Origin: Astrocystis sublimbata
Lineage: Eukaryota; Ascomycota; Sordariomycetes; Xylariales; Xylariaceae
Reading direction: 5' to 3'
Length of the DNA: 64,000 nucleotides
Assembly (NCBI GenBank): GCA_022453515.1
Contig: JAJNNY010000037.1
Coordinates: 299,820 to 363,819, forward strand
The notes under the pieces were generated by a model, which worked only from the letters and a program-made list of their open reading frames with translations, ran no database searches and had not been told where the DNA came from. Position 1 is the first letter of the stretch; each line of letters opens with the position of its first letter. Both the position numbers and the translations under genes were made by a program. Below, piece by piece: positions 12,583 to 24,378 of this stretch.

Positions 12583-14082
12583 ATGGCAGAGACCAACGGA
12601 GTTGTGGTCGACGCCGCCGGCCACTTATCCACATCCCCGAACGAGGAATTCTGGATATTCGGCTATGGGTACGTGCAAACGATTGCTTGCCCCATCCCTT
12701 TCCTATACGATGTCGTCGAGGACACATCTCACCCAATACCTTGTCCATCATATGAGGCATTACGAGGTAGACGACAACTGACCCGTGCTATAGAAGCCTG
12801 ATTTGGAAGCCTCCACCACACTATGGTGAGTTGGCCACCATCAACTCCGATGTGAAAGCCAAGACAGGGGACTGATGTGATTACTCTGATCCATAGATAG
12901 ACGGATACCAGGCTGGGTGACTGGTTACGTGAGACGGTTCTGGCAGGTATGAATGAGAGCCAAAGCACTCTTCTTTTATCGGGTAGGGCTAACTTTTGTC
13001 GCAGGCCAGGTACTTTTGAATCAGTAGATTGTACGACATCCAGTAGCTAACCAAATCAAACCATCAGCCAGGACCACAGAGGGACACCCAATGCTCCTGG
13101 ACGTGTCGTGACACTGATCGAGCGTTCCTTCTGGGCCTCGTTGGCGGATGCCCACGACAGCGCGCCCGAGAAAGTCTGGGGGACAGCGGTGCGTGATCTC
13201 CCTCGACTACTCCCTTGATTCGTTCCCGAAACAACTTGAAGAGGGACATCTGTCTCTCTCCTTGTGGGCTCGAGGGCCACAGTTTGTCTCTAGAATTTCG
13301 AAATTTGGGAAGAAGCGGCCATTCGCATCTGAAAACCAGGTCAGCGTGAACACTAACATCAAGTACCGCAGTACCGGATCAAAGCGGAGCACGTGAAAGA
13401 AGTGGCCGAGTACCTCGATATCCGCGAGATCAACGGTTACACGATCCACTATACACCGTTCCACCCGGCCGATGGCTCGGCCCCAATTCGCACATTGGTG
13501 TATATTGGGACGCCGGACAACGACCAGTTTGTGGGGCCTCAAGATCCGCAGGTCAGTGAACCTGCCTGCCCATGCCTGCCCTGCTGTCCTTCTCCCTGCT
13601 ATCCTCTGTCCCTTCTGAAGTCGTTGTGGGATATAACATCTCGACCCAAGAAGTTTTTTCCTCTTTTTTTCCTCCGTTCCACAATCCTCAACCTCCCTCT
13701 CCTCTTCCAATCTGTTGTAGCCTTTCGATCCGTGTCGCCGATTGTCTGTTGTCTGTCGGATCTCCTGTATGTAGGCGAAAACTGACCAGCTCGACTCCAA
13801 ACAAAACAGGCTCTCGCCCAACACATCCAGCAAAGCGAAGGCCCAAGTGGTCTGAACCGCGACTACCTCCTTGAGCTCGAAAAGGCTCTCGACGAACTCA
13901 GTCCCGAGAGCGGGGACGCTCACATCACGGATCTTTCGGACCGTCTGCGCGAGATCGAGCGGGAGGACAAGAGCGGCGATGGCAAAGGCGATGGCGAGGT
14001 CGGCGGTGGTCACGGGCACGTGCCTCACGAGTTCGCCAAGGTGAGCAGCGTGGATGAGCAGGAGGAGACGGAGAAGATCTGA
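12583..14082 (+). CDS. ChaC-type glutathione-specific gamma-glutamylcyclotransferase
   Basis: Seven exons: 12583-12668, 12794-12825, 12897-12946, 13005-13009, 13068-13188, 13372-13551 and 13810-14082; total 747 nt, 248 residues. The frame is kept only if the 5-nt exon GCCAG is used, which also restores the expected FWQASQDHRGTP sequence. Family hallmarks are FGYGSLIWKPPPHY at about 24-37, RRIPGWVTGYVRRFWQ, DHRGTPNAPGRVVTLI, VWGTAYRI, and REINGYT, whose Glu is probably the catalytic acid by analogy with ChaC2. The C-terminal tail of about 60 residues is Gly/Asp/Glu-rich and not part of the domain. Members such as yeast Gcg1 split cytosolic glutathione into 5-oxoproline and Cys-Gly. The family call is strong; substrate specificity is inferred. 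Confidence 0.93.
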
Positions 14083-14112
14083 TTCCTTTCCTTCTTTCCT
14101 TCCCCCTTCCTA

Positions 14113-14219
14113 ATGCGAGGAGAGGTTCCCCATGCGAAGAGAGGTTCCCCATGCGAAGAGAGGTTCCCCATGCGAAGAGAGGTTCCCTGTGCGAAGAGAG
14201 GTTCCCATGCGAAAGGAGG
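14113..14219 (+). repeat. 19-bp minisatellite downstream of the ChaC-type gene
   Basis: About five and a half tandem copies of ATGCGAAGAGAGGTTCCCC start at 14113, 14132, 14151, 14170, 14189 and 14207. The second to fourth copies are almost identical, the fifth is 18 bp and the last is partial. The array starts about 30 bases after the stop codon, so it probably lies in the 3' UTR. Confidence 0.95.
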
Positions 14220-14809
14220 TCGTGGTTCGGTTGTTTTGTAGAGGCAGTATTTCGTTCGTCAACGTGCTGGAGAGCATAGGTACGATACGAGGTGCTGGCT
14301 GGATGACGACGTTAGACATGAGTAATGACGACGAACTATAGACTAGAGAGACTATAGAACTATGTCTTTTCCCGACAAGATTCGGGAAAGTGCATTGAAA
14401 GAGCGTTTTATTCTTGAGGTGTTGTTCAACCGGCCCTCTTACCGATGTGTCTTTCCTTCCTTGACGTCGTCCCTAGGTACAACAGTCTGGTTGGGATCCT
14501 TTCCCACCGCATGTACATGCGTGGTTCCTCGAGTCTCCTGAGACTCTCCCTCCTGTCCCGACGATGAGATTCGGCAAAGATCGTGTTTTTGTCATGGGTG
14601 TCATGAAAAGGGGAGTATGCAATGAATGTGACCAGTCCCGACTGGATGGGGAACGGATTGGGTCGTCGGCGCATTCCAGTGATAGATCCCTCTCATGGGT
14701 TTTCATGAGTATTGGATGGCATATGAAGTATGATTTCGTATGCGGCGGCGCCAGGCGCCGCAACTGAGAAAGCTCGAGAGTTATTTGACACTTGCTTGGG
14801 AAAGCAAGT
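14220..14809. other. Intergenic, convergent 3' ends
   Basis: About 590 bases lie between the minisatellite and the 3' end of the RRM gene. No coding or RNA gene is supported. A short inverted repeat around 14373-14390 (CCCGACAAGATTCGGG) could form a hairpin. Confidence 0.4.
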
Positions 14810-15594
14810 TTAATATCGGGGTGGTCCTTGGGGTTGCTGGCCCTGCTGGTCTGGATAGCCGTATTGTGGCGCCATTCCGTAGCCTATGTCATACCCATCA
14901 GCAACAGTTCATTCGTAGGATGGTTTGTGGTCCTCACCTTGTCCTTGAGGTGCGCCGTAGGCAGCCTGTTGCGGTGCATAACCTCCGTACGGCATCGTCT
15001 GGTACATGACACCGGCATTTGGCATTCCGTATGCCCCATACATCTGAGGCTGTTGTCCGTAGGCCATGCGATTCTGGTATGACCCGCCCGCTCGGTTTTG
15101 GTTGCTCTTGGGTCCGGCATCCGTGGCCTTATCGACGCGAATGGCTCGTCCGTCAAACCTGCCATAGATTAGCGAATGCCCAACCAGATCGCCGTGGACG
15201 GTGAGTGTTCGCATACTCGACGCCGTTCATGTTGGCGATTGCTTTATCGGCATCAGCTTCGCTGGTGTATCGGACGAACCCGAAACCGCGGCTTCGACCA
15301 GTGTCTCGATCCTTCACCACAACCTGTTTCACAGTGGTATTAGATCAGGTCCTTTCTGACAATATTGTTGTCCTAAATTCGAACAAGCCGATGCAGATTC
15401 GTGACATTTGTCGTCAAATTCGGAGTTTCAGGAAACCTACCGCTTCCTCGATCTCGCCAAACTCTTCAAATTTCTGTCGCAAGGTTGTCTCCTCGGTGTG
15501 CCACGCAAGTCCTCTGTGTTGTATATGTCAGCAGTGTTCGCAGGACAGTACCGATCTCAGCTGTGATCTCTTACCCAATGAATAGTTTCGCCAT
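14810..15594 (-). CDS. Small single-RRM, Gly/Tyr/Gln-rich RNA-binding protein
   Basis: Five exons: 15594-15575, 15513-15441, 15323-15217, 15158-14938 and 14883-14810; total 495 nt, 164 residues, with all junctions GT..AG and in frame. A single RNA recognition motif fills residues 1-80: RNP2 is KLFIGGLAW at 3-11 and RNP1 is RGFGFVRY at 43-50, followed by [15 protein letters not shown]. The remaining half is rich in Gly, Tyr, Gln and Pro (for example [11 protein letters not shown]) and ends GPPRY. This is the layout of the cold-inducible or glycine-rich RNA-binding proteins (CIRBP/RBM3, plant GRP7), which bind mRNA and often shuttle between nucleus and cytoplasm. The first exon encodes only six full codons, splitting RNP2 across an intron. 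A purine-rich run lies upstream. Confidence 0.92.
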
Positions 15595-15834
15595 GTTTGC
15601 TATGAGTGATATGGTACCGAAGAAGCTGGGCGCAATCGAACTTTAGGGATTTCATTCAAGAGAGCAAGACGAAGAACAGGAGGGTAATAGGTGAGGGGCT
15701 GAGAGAACTCGAAGATCCATGTTGAAACTGGAGAGTGATTCCCCCGCAAACATTTGTTTGGGAGTCTTTCCTTCTCCTCTGTTATAGTTTCTCATCTTTC
15801 TCATTTTGGATGTAGGTTTGAGACTTTCAAACAT

Positions 15835-15905
15835 GAAAAAGGTAAAGTTGAAGGTGAAGATGAAGACCAAGATGAAGATGAAGATGAAAGAGGAAAGAGA
15901 GGTGA
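15835..15905 (+). repeat. Purine-rich GAAGAT-type microsatellite
   Basis: A GA-rich run made largely of GATGAA/GAAGAT units lies about 240 bases upstream of the RRM gene start, so on the gene's own strand it is a CT-rich tract, common in fungal promoters and 5' leaders. A regulatory role is only inferred. Confidence 0.7.
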
Positions 15906-18900
15906 TAAGAGGGAGTGGGGTTTCACGAACTAGTTTATAGCTCAAGGATGGTTCGATCAGAGGTTCGGTAGCTAGCGGTATAGGGCTGCAAGGGTTCTCT
16001 CTCGTGTGGCAAACTGTGTCTTGTTTCGACTGGATGATGGCTGATAGTAGCAATTGGGAAGAGGCTGACGAAGTATATATGATAGTTCAATGCCGACCAG
16101 GGTACTCGAGTCAAACAACAAGGATAGGGGGATCAATAACGAAATGCTGGAAGCAAGTATCTGTAAGAGGGACAGAAGTATCGAGAGTGATTGAGAGCTT
16201 CTTTCGGTTTGCTTTATACTTCGCACTTACACTTACGTCCCATGTGTAACAAGCTTTTCAATCAAGGCCAAGCAAGCCCCCTCGGCTCGACCTTCTCTAC
16301 TTTGATCGAGAGGTTTTTTGTCAGTTGATAATTTCGTCTGAATACTTACCTGGGTATGCTGGCAGGGTCACCCCCAAACTGCTATCAGGCTTGAAGCCAT
16401 ATCGCTTTCAGACGCCCAACGTTGAGAGTAAGGGAGGCCTCCCGCGAAACACCATATCCAAACATGCAAACAAGGTACTTTACGAGGCAGACTAGTCAGT
16501 CACCCCCTCAGGGCCTCCTTAGCATGAGGAAATTGTCAAGAATAAGCGATGTAGCATTGGTGATCTCGAACTGGGGCATAGAAAATAAGGGGCTCGAGGG
16601 GTCGTTAGCGACATGTGCTTGTTTGTTGTCACTAGGCAAAACAGATTTCCCCCGTAAACCTCTGCTATGGTCATGATGTAAGTACACTATACTGGTCCCT
16701 GAGGCCCATGTGACTAGGTCGGGATAGTTGGCTTGGAGTCTGGTTTGGACGGTTGATATCTCGGTGCGGTCAACACAGTTTCGCAATCCTTGTCGAAATC
16801 GCGAAGATCACCGGGCCAGCCTTCATGCCAGTTACCTGGGTGGTTCCTCGGAGTATTTATCGAATCAGTCCTAGCTCTCGTCGGGTAACTGCCGACATAT
16901 TGCGTAGACATTATTTTTTTAGGACTGACAGCATGATACGGAAGCGTGTCGGAGTACATAGGGACTGGGTCGACAATGCGAACCAGATAGATAGTCAGGC
17001 GCTGTTGATGTGTGAATGACTTGTTGCAGAGTATCGCCAGCAAAACTCAGCGACATGATCATTCGCGAGGCGATTCTGGACATCCGACCAATATGGCAAG
17101 TTCCCCCAAATAAAAATCTCCGGCCCGCTTAATTCGACAACAATGGCCGAGTTCCATAAAAGTAAATTGCCATATGTAGTATAGAGAAGCGGTTGGGACC
17201 AACGTCTGGGCCTTCAGGGATGGTTTCGTAATGGGTATCACCAGACTGGTAGGTTACCTAGAATAGCCGCGACTACAACAGGCGGATTTGCAAGCATCGC
17301 TCTATTTTCATCCTAGCCTTGGCTCTGATTTGTGGTAAATTCTTATTCCTCATCGGTTAGCCATGTCATGGCGAGTGGAATAGAAGGCCGCAGGTCAAGG
17401 GTGAGCAGGTTGAGATACAGCCGATGTTTCCTCTGAACGCCTCGAGCGGTCAGCTTTGCAACGTTAGACGCCCTAAGAAAAATAGAAAAAAAGTCCGAAA
17501 CAGAGGGGCAGAGGGGATGCTTGCGCGTATACGTCAGGCTTGGACCGATTCGCTACCTGGTAAAAGCTGAGTACGGGCGTCTGAGATAGACGAGAGTGAC
17601 AAAGTGTGGACAAACCCGACACACGAAGTGTTCCGTAATGTGGAAGGCTTGGCGCCTAGCTACCGCACGTGTTCTGATCGTCATGCACTGTTTTGACAGC
17701 TTCAGACGCCAGGGATTAGGCATGAACGGGAAGCCCATTGCAGACGATTATATGTGGTAAAATACACATAATAAAATGACAAGTGCACTGCTAGGGTAGT
17801 TGTCACCTGGTCTGGAGTGAAGTAGGACCATACTGCTCAGCTACAGTACGTAAATAGACGGGTGTAAATAATGTGTGGATGGATGAATGAATGATGGTAG
17901 TTGAAGGGTCGTTGTCAATGCTCACCGACTGTACTAGGAGTTTCAAGGTCCTAAGCCTAAGGTACCTAGGTATGCACCTAGTGTTTCTCCCCAGCGTGTA
18001 ATCTCCCTAAAGGCCTCGACTTCTAAAGAGTCGACTTTGCATATCTCAATCGCAAGGACATTCATGTGGTAAGGTAAGGTAATACGGAGTTACTAGAGGG
18101 AGACATTTACATGTGCGGCCGGATGCGGGCGCCACGAGATCAATTTGCCCAGTGCCGCACAGTGCAATGCGTACAGTAACATCGGCCTCTGTGCTCTTAG
18201 GTGCGGTACCTCTTCCGGAACCTACCGGTATCTGATTGGGGTATGCATGCTGGGGGGGAGTCCGATGCTACCAAACTTATGTAGGTACGCACATACCCGA
18301 ATATGCAGCGTTAGATCACTGGGGATTCGTAAATACCACTACTGCCACTTACACCAAGATCAGATAAAGATAAGCCTCAGGCGGTACTGAGGTCAGAGAG
18401 ACCGATTTACCCGGTTCGACATCTAGCACGTACTGATTTACTTCCTACCTTAAGTATATAGGGTCTGGAACGGAACTTTTGCCATCGTGCTGCACAATGG
18501 GTACAATGGCTAAGCAGTTCGAAAAAAGGTACCATATGTCCAAGCGGAGAGGCCATGAAGAGAATCGACAGACCGCCATGTGCCTCTGATCCTGAACTTC
18601 TACAACGGGATATCTGCGGCCGCAGCTGTCACCCAGTCGATTTTCGCTGACAGACTTTGTAGTGGAACAATGCGAAAAATGGAAAGATCACGCGCGCTTT
18701 ACGGGGTCTGTTTTACCCCTTGACCTAGGCGGCCGACATATCACATATGGGTACTGGACGAGCTGGAGTCGGTCAGTACGGTCAGAGTCGAGTCCTGGTC
18801 AGAGGAAGGATGGAGCTTACGAATCCGTTTTGAGAATCCGGTTTTCTCACCATGGCGAGTTTCATGTTGTAACTGTGCTCGAAGATGTGTGTGTGCGTGT

Positions 18901-20039
18901 GTAATGTTTGATAGCATTGTTCTTATGATTGTCTTGCTGCAAGTCTGCCGACCGGGTTCGCAGCCGAAATCCACCTACCCAGTAATAGAATAGATCTTAG
19001 TCCCAATAGGTATGCGAGATCAGATAACAACAAGGGGGTTGAGTGGACTGCCCCGATCCCCACGGTTCATGCTCAAGTACCTATACCACCTCAAGTTCGT
19101 GGAGTTAGCATTACTTTCGTCTTGGTATTTCTTATTCAGAGTGTGATCTGCCGAACATATTCGGTACTGCATGGGCGAAAACAATGCGCTTGTATCTTGG
19201 CAAGCTGTAAGCATTAGCATGGCGGACAACAACACTCAGGTAACTCAATGTTCTCGAGGCACCGTGCCAGGGTATGTACTTTAAGTACCTGGGTAGAAAT
19301 CACCCCACTTTCCCGACTAGGAAATAGAAGAGGTCGCTTGGGGGAATTCTCACGATGTCCGAGTCCGCCTGGTGTAGCGGGACGTGCCGATCCACACTTG
19401 GGCAGGCAATGTTAGTTGTACTTCCACGTAATGTATGTAAGTGTAGCCCAGGCTGTAGTTTGCGGCAGGATCATCTAAAGTAAATACTAGCGTACTATGT
19501 ACTTTGTCTGAAGCAACGACGTGCTAGGATCGGCACACGGGCAGGACAAGCTTGAGTTTCATCGGCTGCTGCGTGTGGGTAGGAGGAGGCAGGTGCTGAG
19601 GCAGGCGAGGCAGGTTCTGCCGTGTGTACAAATGCACATCTTGTAAGTACCTCGCAGACAGCCTGAATGTACCTACTCGCGACTCTGTATGTCATGTCAT
19701 CACTGACTCAACCGCAAACCCTCTTATGTAAGTGATCCTTTTCTGAGTACCGCATGTACAGATGGACATCAGAGGACCCTTGCCTTAGTCATCAATCCAA
19801 ATCGCCTATCACACCGCGTCTCGGGCATCAGGCATGTTGCCTACACGGCACACTGATCTGAACGCGTTCACTGAGTTGATCGGCCTCAGATTTCGTCACG
19901 GGTCACAGCCCGCGTGTGCCACATGAGGCATTTCGTGCTAGCGCTGGCCCTCTGTTGCTTCTCTACCGCCTGCGACCTGCTACCTCCCGTACCTATCGAG
20001 TTTCAGTGACTCCTTGTTGCTTCACTGTTTGCGTTGGAG
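15906..20039. other. Intergenic stretch with no supported gene
   Basis: This 4.1-kb stretch lies between the RRM gene and the large low-complexity protein gene. Minus-strand frames at 16508-17043 overlap and give protein-like fragments (for example HPGNWHEGWPGDLRDFD), but there are no family motifs and no clear splice sites joining them, so a decayed gene is possible but unproven. Palindromic GGTACC/CCTAGG motifs recur (near 17958, 18290, 19280). Confidence 0.4.
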
Positions 20040-22900
20040 ATGGGCCACCAGGAGCCTCCTTTGCCCCATCAACGTCATCGCGTGCCTCACCACCGTCGCC
20101 GTCGTCACCACCATCAGCACCACCACTCGGCCGCTCCAACCGCCAATGATAGATCGGACGTGAGTTTGGGAAGGTTGAACCGAGAGTACCACGCACCTGA
20201 CAGCCATGGCATTGTGGAGAGCTGGCTAGGGCAGCAGTTCGCAGCTCCTGTTCCCACATCTAGGCTGGTTTCGCTCGAACCTCAAAACCAGTCGCTCCAC
20301 CGCAGGAAACGCCAACGCTCCAAAGATAGGGATAGCGATGCTTGCGGCCGCAGTTCTAGGCGCGTAGATCCGTCGTGGAGGCCGCAGCACATCCCTCCTG
20401 CTCGGGGTTCATCACCCCCTCGTCTTCCCTTACTGACAAATCGCGAAGCCAATCTGAAGCGATATAAACGAAACGGTGACGACAGTTCACTAATCAGCGA
20501 CCCAGACCCTCATCACCACCCCCGGGCGCTAGGCTTCGCGGACCTCGACCCCGGGTATGATGAGGATTCACGCTACCAGGTCCAGGAGGAGGCGGAAGTG
20601 GACACTGCAGATGCTTCATCGCAAATGTCACGCGAGAGCGTGGAACCTGCCTTCGAAAAGCGGTCTAGGCACAAGACCAAGGCGGATAAGTACGACACGA
20701 AAAAGAACGAAAGACACGAGAAGAAAGGAGGAGAAGGAAAACATCGAGCACGGAAATCCAAATCGAGTAGAAAAAGGCCAATAGTTATCGGAAAGAATGT
20801 AATGAAGAATTTCAACTCTGGGGCCGTTGTGAATGATCGAATTACAGTGCGTGCCCTGTCTTGGGCCTTGCGGCTTGCTGCCATTTCGTGCTAACCGGTG
20901 CTTACATCCAGACTACCCTGAGACCTGGCCTTTTCGAGAACAAACGTGTGCCCAGAAACAACCGAGGTGAGAACGACTGACACCTAGTGTTCGGCAATCA
21001 GCTGATATCCGAGGCACAGTCACCGACCTTTCTTTCTCAGACATGCCATATCCAACGCACCAAAAGCGCGATGCACCACAACAGAAAGGGCCATCAACTT
21101 CGCAACTCAAGGAGCGCCGACGGGAGAGTCGAGAACTCGAGCAAGTCTCTTCCTTCTTCCAACCTTGTGCAGACGCAAAAGCTATCAAGAAGCAACAAGC
21201 AAGACTCAGGAACCAAAAAGAGAGGGGAAACCAGACGTTGGACTATAATACAGTCAAGACGACACCAGGTTTCTACCAGGACTCCTTTGGAACTCCATCC
21301 TCGCCTGTTCCCCCTGAGGACTACCAGCGCCGTCGGTCTTTGACTTCTATGGAGACATCTGTTGTGCCGCCTACTGCAACGGCAGCAACGCCAAGTACCG
21401 CTCGCTGCCGTCCAAGCTCTGATGGAAATACAACATACTTCACATGGTCCACAAGCCATCACTCGCCTCAGCCAAGACACAAGGAATGGACACAATCAAG
21501 GTCCGTTGAGTCGGCGAGGTCCGAGACACCTGAAACTATACGAAAAGCTATGGTTGCCACTGGTGTATACAACAACTCAGGGATTGGTGCGCTTGACATT
21601 GAGTTCGAAAGTCGGAATTGCGTGTCAGAAATGCGTGGAAATTCGTCCTCAGCTAATAGCAATGCACCTCAACGCGCCGAAGTCCGCGAAGACGAAGACT
21701 CAATATTACATCCGACGTCCCCCGACCGCACAGGAGCGATTTCACCATATCTAACCCAGTTGTCGGCGCGGTGGAACACTATACTGCCCCCTGAATGGAG
21801 AATACAGAAAGCGTCCGAGCCTGAGGTCACCTTTGAAAAACAACAGCCAGTAATTGTGCCTTCAGATATGACAGCACAAACTCTATTGCCAATTGATCGT
21901 CAGGAAATGATAGATCAGGCTCGAATCAAGCCCCAACGGGGTAACCAACAAGATCGTCACGCGTACAGTGCCAGGAATCAAGGTACCGAGACCAGCCAGT
22001 ATCTTGCCCCCCAAAACCTGCTGCATGTTCCTCCTCGGGAAATAGAGCAGATACCAAACCATACCACTTCCGCCGGCCAAGGTCGGACCACAGTTTCCTC
22101 CACAGATGCCATGCCACCTCCCCCTATTCCCCCAACTCGATCTGATCATTCGGGCGCCAGTATTCTCAAACCAGAAGCTAATGTTGATGCTTCTCGTCCT
22201 CTTGCATCATCTAATGAACCCCGCGATAAACCTGATAATTGTCAGAACCCACAGGTAATGGACACAAATAGAAGGGTAGGTCAGCCCCGGGAATCTAGTA
22301 GAGAGCCCGAGAGAATGATAAGTACTCTTGACTCCGCATCATGGATACCCCAAGCGGTGACATCCAACATCACTAGCTATGAGCGCGAAATGACGCTGTC
22401 GAGGTTGAGTATGAGGTCGCCATTGTACGAAGTTTCACCGCTATATGGACTGCAGGATGAAGATGAGAACCCAAAGGTTCACAGCGCACCACCACCACCG
22501 CCCCCGCCCCCGACACACAGGACCGAGAGTATGGCAGATTTCATTCTGAGAATAGAAAGTGAAATGGAAGAGCCTACGGCCTTGGATGAGTGTATTGAAC
22601 TAGAACCCGACATGGGGGGCCAGAGAATTCTATCCAGAGGCACTGAACGACAATGGCGAGAGACATCCCACAGTGCCCGTCTGTTCGCAGATGGACGGCG
22701 GCCAGCTCATCATCGACAACCCAGACTTTGATCTCGCAGGCATTGTTGGGTCAAACGGTATGTATCATGAATGTGATGATTTCGTAGCACCGATTGAGGA
22801 TATAACCACCGCCTCATCCGCTGCGGGTCCAATAGATGACGTGGATGAATCGTTAGAGATGTCGAGTTTCTGGCGACCTAACCGATTTGCTTACTTCTGA
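20040..22900 (+). CDS. Large low-complexity fungal protein, function unknown, apparent frameshift
   Basis: Exons 20040-20846, 20912-20966 and 21002-22900; the junctions are GT..AG and in frame. The start at ATG 20040 is the first in-frame ATG, and an upstream exon cannot be excluded. The N-terminus is His/Arg-rich, followed by REYHAPDSHGIVESWLGQQF. A basic stretch (about 210-250, many Lys/Arg/Glu) suggests a nuclear protein. After exon 2 comes TLRPGLFENKRV, then VTDLSFSDMPY and SRELEQVSSFFQP; the rest is disordered, with an 8-proline run. Near 22614-22619 a G6 run shifts the frame by one base. With five Gs the reading continues through EFYPEALNDNGER to the C-terminus FWRPNRFAYF, and the total (2760 nt, 919 residues) is divisible by three. 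I do not recognise a known domain. Confidence 0.7.
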
Positions 22901-22992
22901 AACCTGTACGTAGCGTTCGATAGATGTATAGTTGGCCATCTGAATAGATATATCACAACCTAGGAAGACTTCGATTTCTTGTGGGCTAAACC

Positions 22993-24378
22993 TCAACTTG
23001 GCTCTTGATCCTTCCATTTGGTCAACAGATCGTCGACATTCATCCCGCATTGCCTAGCCTTTGCAACAATCGCCCGAGACTTACCCACGACAGGGGCATC
23101 TATCATAGCACCATCAAGCGTGTAGGCGCCTTTTCCTGCGCCCTCAGCCTTCTCATTGGTGATTACAATGCGCACAGCCCACTCGAGCTCGTCTTCGCTG
23201 GGTGCGAACAATCGCTGCACCATCTCGACCTGCGAGGGATGTATACACTGCTTGCCGTTGAAGCCCACTGTAACCCACCAAGTCAGTACAGGGCCACTTA
23301 CAGCAACAAATGGCCGGTTATTGGTAGTTTGTAGGTATCTAGGGGCACGAGATCGCCTGCCCAGACAATCCCCCCCCCTCCCCCTCTCTATCTCTGAAAC
23401 ACGCGGCAAGAAAGGGGGAAGTGGCGCGGTTGAGAAGAGGACTCCCCAAGGGGTTACATACAGGCCTTGCCACCCCGACACTCCTCCTCTAAGCGCGCGA
23501 GCCCCGGCTCGTCCTTGTACTGCGTGCATACGAGGTCGATGGTACTCTGCAGCCGATTCGCGCGAGCGGCCGTCACAATCGCAGAGCGCGCGTACAGAAA
23601 CTCGGAGAGCGATGGACTCCGCGTTAGCGACAGGTCGAGGGCAAAGTCCTCGGCGGCGAAGATGAGGCCCGAGAGACGCCTGGTGGCGCTGCAGATCTCA
23701 GACAGATCCATGACGGCGCGGGCCGACTCAATCAGTGCGAGGATCTGGTGATTAGTCCGTCCGTCCTCGTTGTTGTTATTGAGCGCGTGGACCACCGTCT
23801 TCAGGTCCTTCCGTCCTTCCACCTTGGGAACCACGATGGTGTCGACGACGGGTAGGTTGGAGAGCATGAGCAGGTCGTCGAAGGCGTGGCGCGAGCTGAT
23901 CGAATTGATGCGCACCGCCACCTCACCGATAGTATGCGGCCGCTGCGTGAGGGCGGAAAGATGCGCCTTGAGAGCACCGCGCGCCTCTGTCTTGAGGTCG
24001 GGCGCCACGGAGTCTTCGAGGTCGTAGGTCACGTTGTCAACGGTCAGGCCCAGGGACTTGGTCAGCATGCGCGGCGAGGTGGCCGGCACTGCGTTGCGGA
24101 TGGCATCAAGTCAGCTTGGAAGGACATTTTCCTCCTCTTTCAGTTATATCCGGTACCGCGAGGTGAGGCCGTGGTAGGGTTGGACGGCATGACTGAGCCA
24201 GAGGCCAATTGGTGATCATGAATGATGAGGATGATGAGGGTGCGGCTGCTGCTGCTGCTGCTTCGACACGGACGACGTACCGTAGAGCATAGCTCGCCTC
24301 AATTTCGGGAGGACGGAATCTCTTGCCATCCTCGAGGTTTACTGATTTCCCATCTGCCCACCCTTCTCGGCAGGGCAC
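22993..24378 (-). CDS. CitE/HpcH-HpaI aldolase family lyase (citrate lyase beta-like)
   Basis: At least three exons. The last two are firm: 24088-23462 and 23267-22993, joined by a 194-bp GT..AG intron that restores [14 protein letters not shown]. An upstream exon (about 24378 to 24290) encodes [21 protein letters not shown] and is preceded by a TTTCAG acceptor, so a further first exon with the ATG probably exists but was not found. Motifs: [17 protein letters not shown] (acidic metal-binding site), VRINS with the substrate-phosphate-binding Arg, VVPKVEG, ALIESA, and [10 protein letters not shown]. This matches fungal members related to CLYBL and malyl-CoA or citramalyl-CoA lyases, usually mitochondrial or peroxisomal, which cleave acyl-CoA thioesters using Mg. 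The junction between the first two listed exons has no clean canonical splice pair. The substrate is not predictable. Confidence 0.85.

Noticed and set aside
14113..14219. CRISPR-like array
   Set aside because: The 19-bp units are directly tandem with no spacers, and the genome is eukaryotic.
16508..17043. Overlapping minus-strand frames with a protein-like stretch
   Set aside because: No splice pair joins them convincingly and no domain is recognised; too weak to list as a gene.
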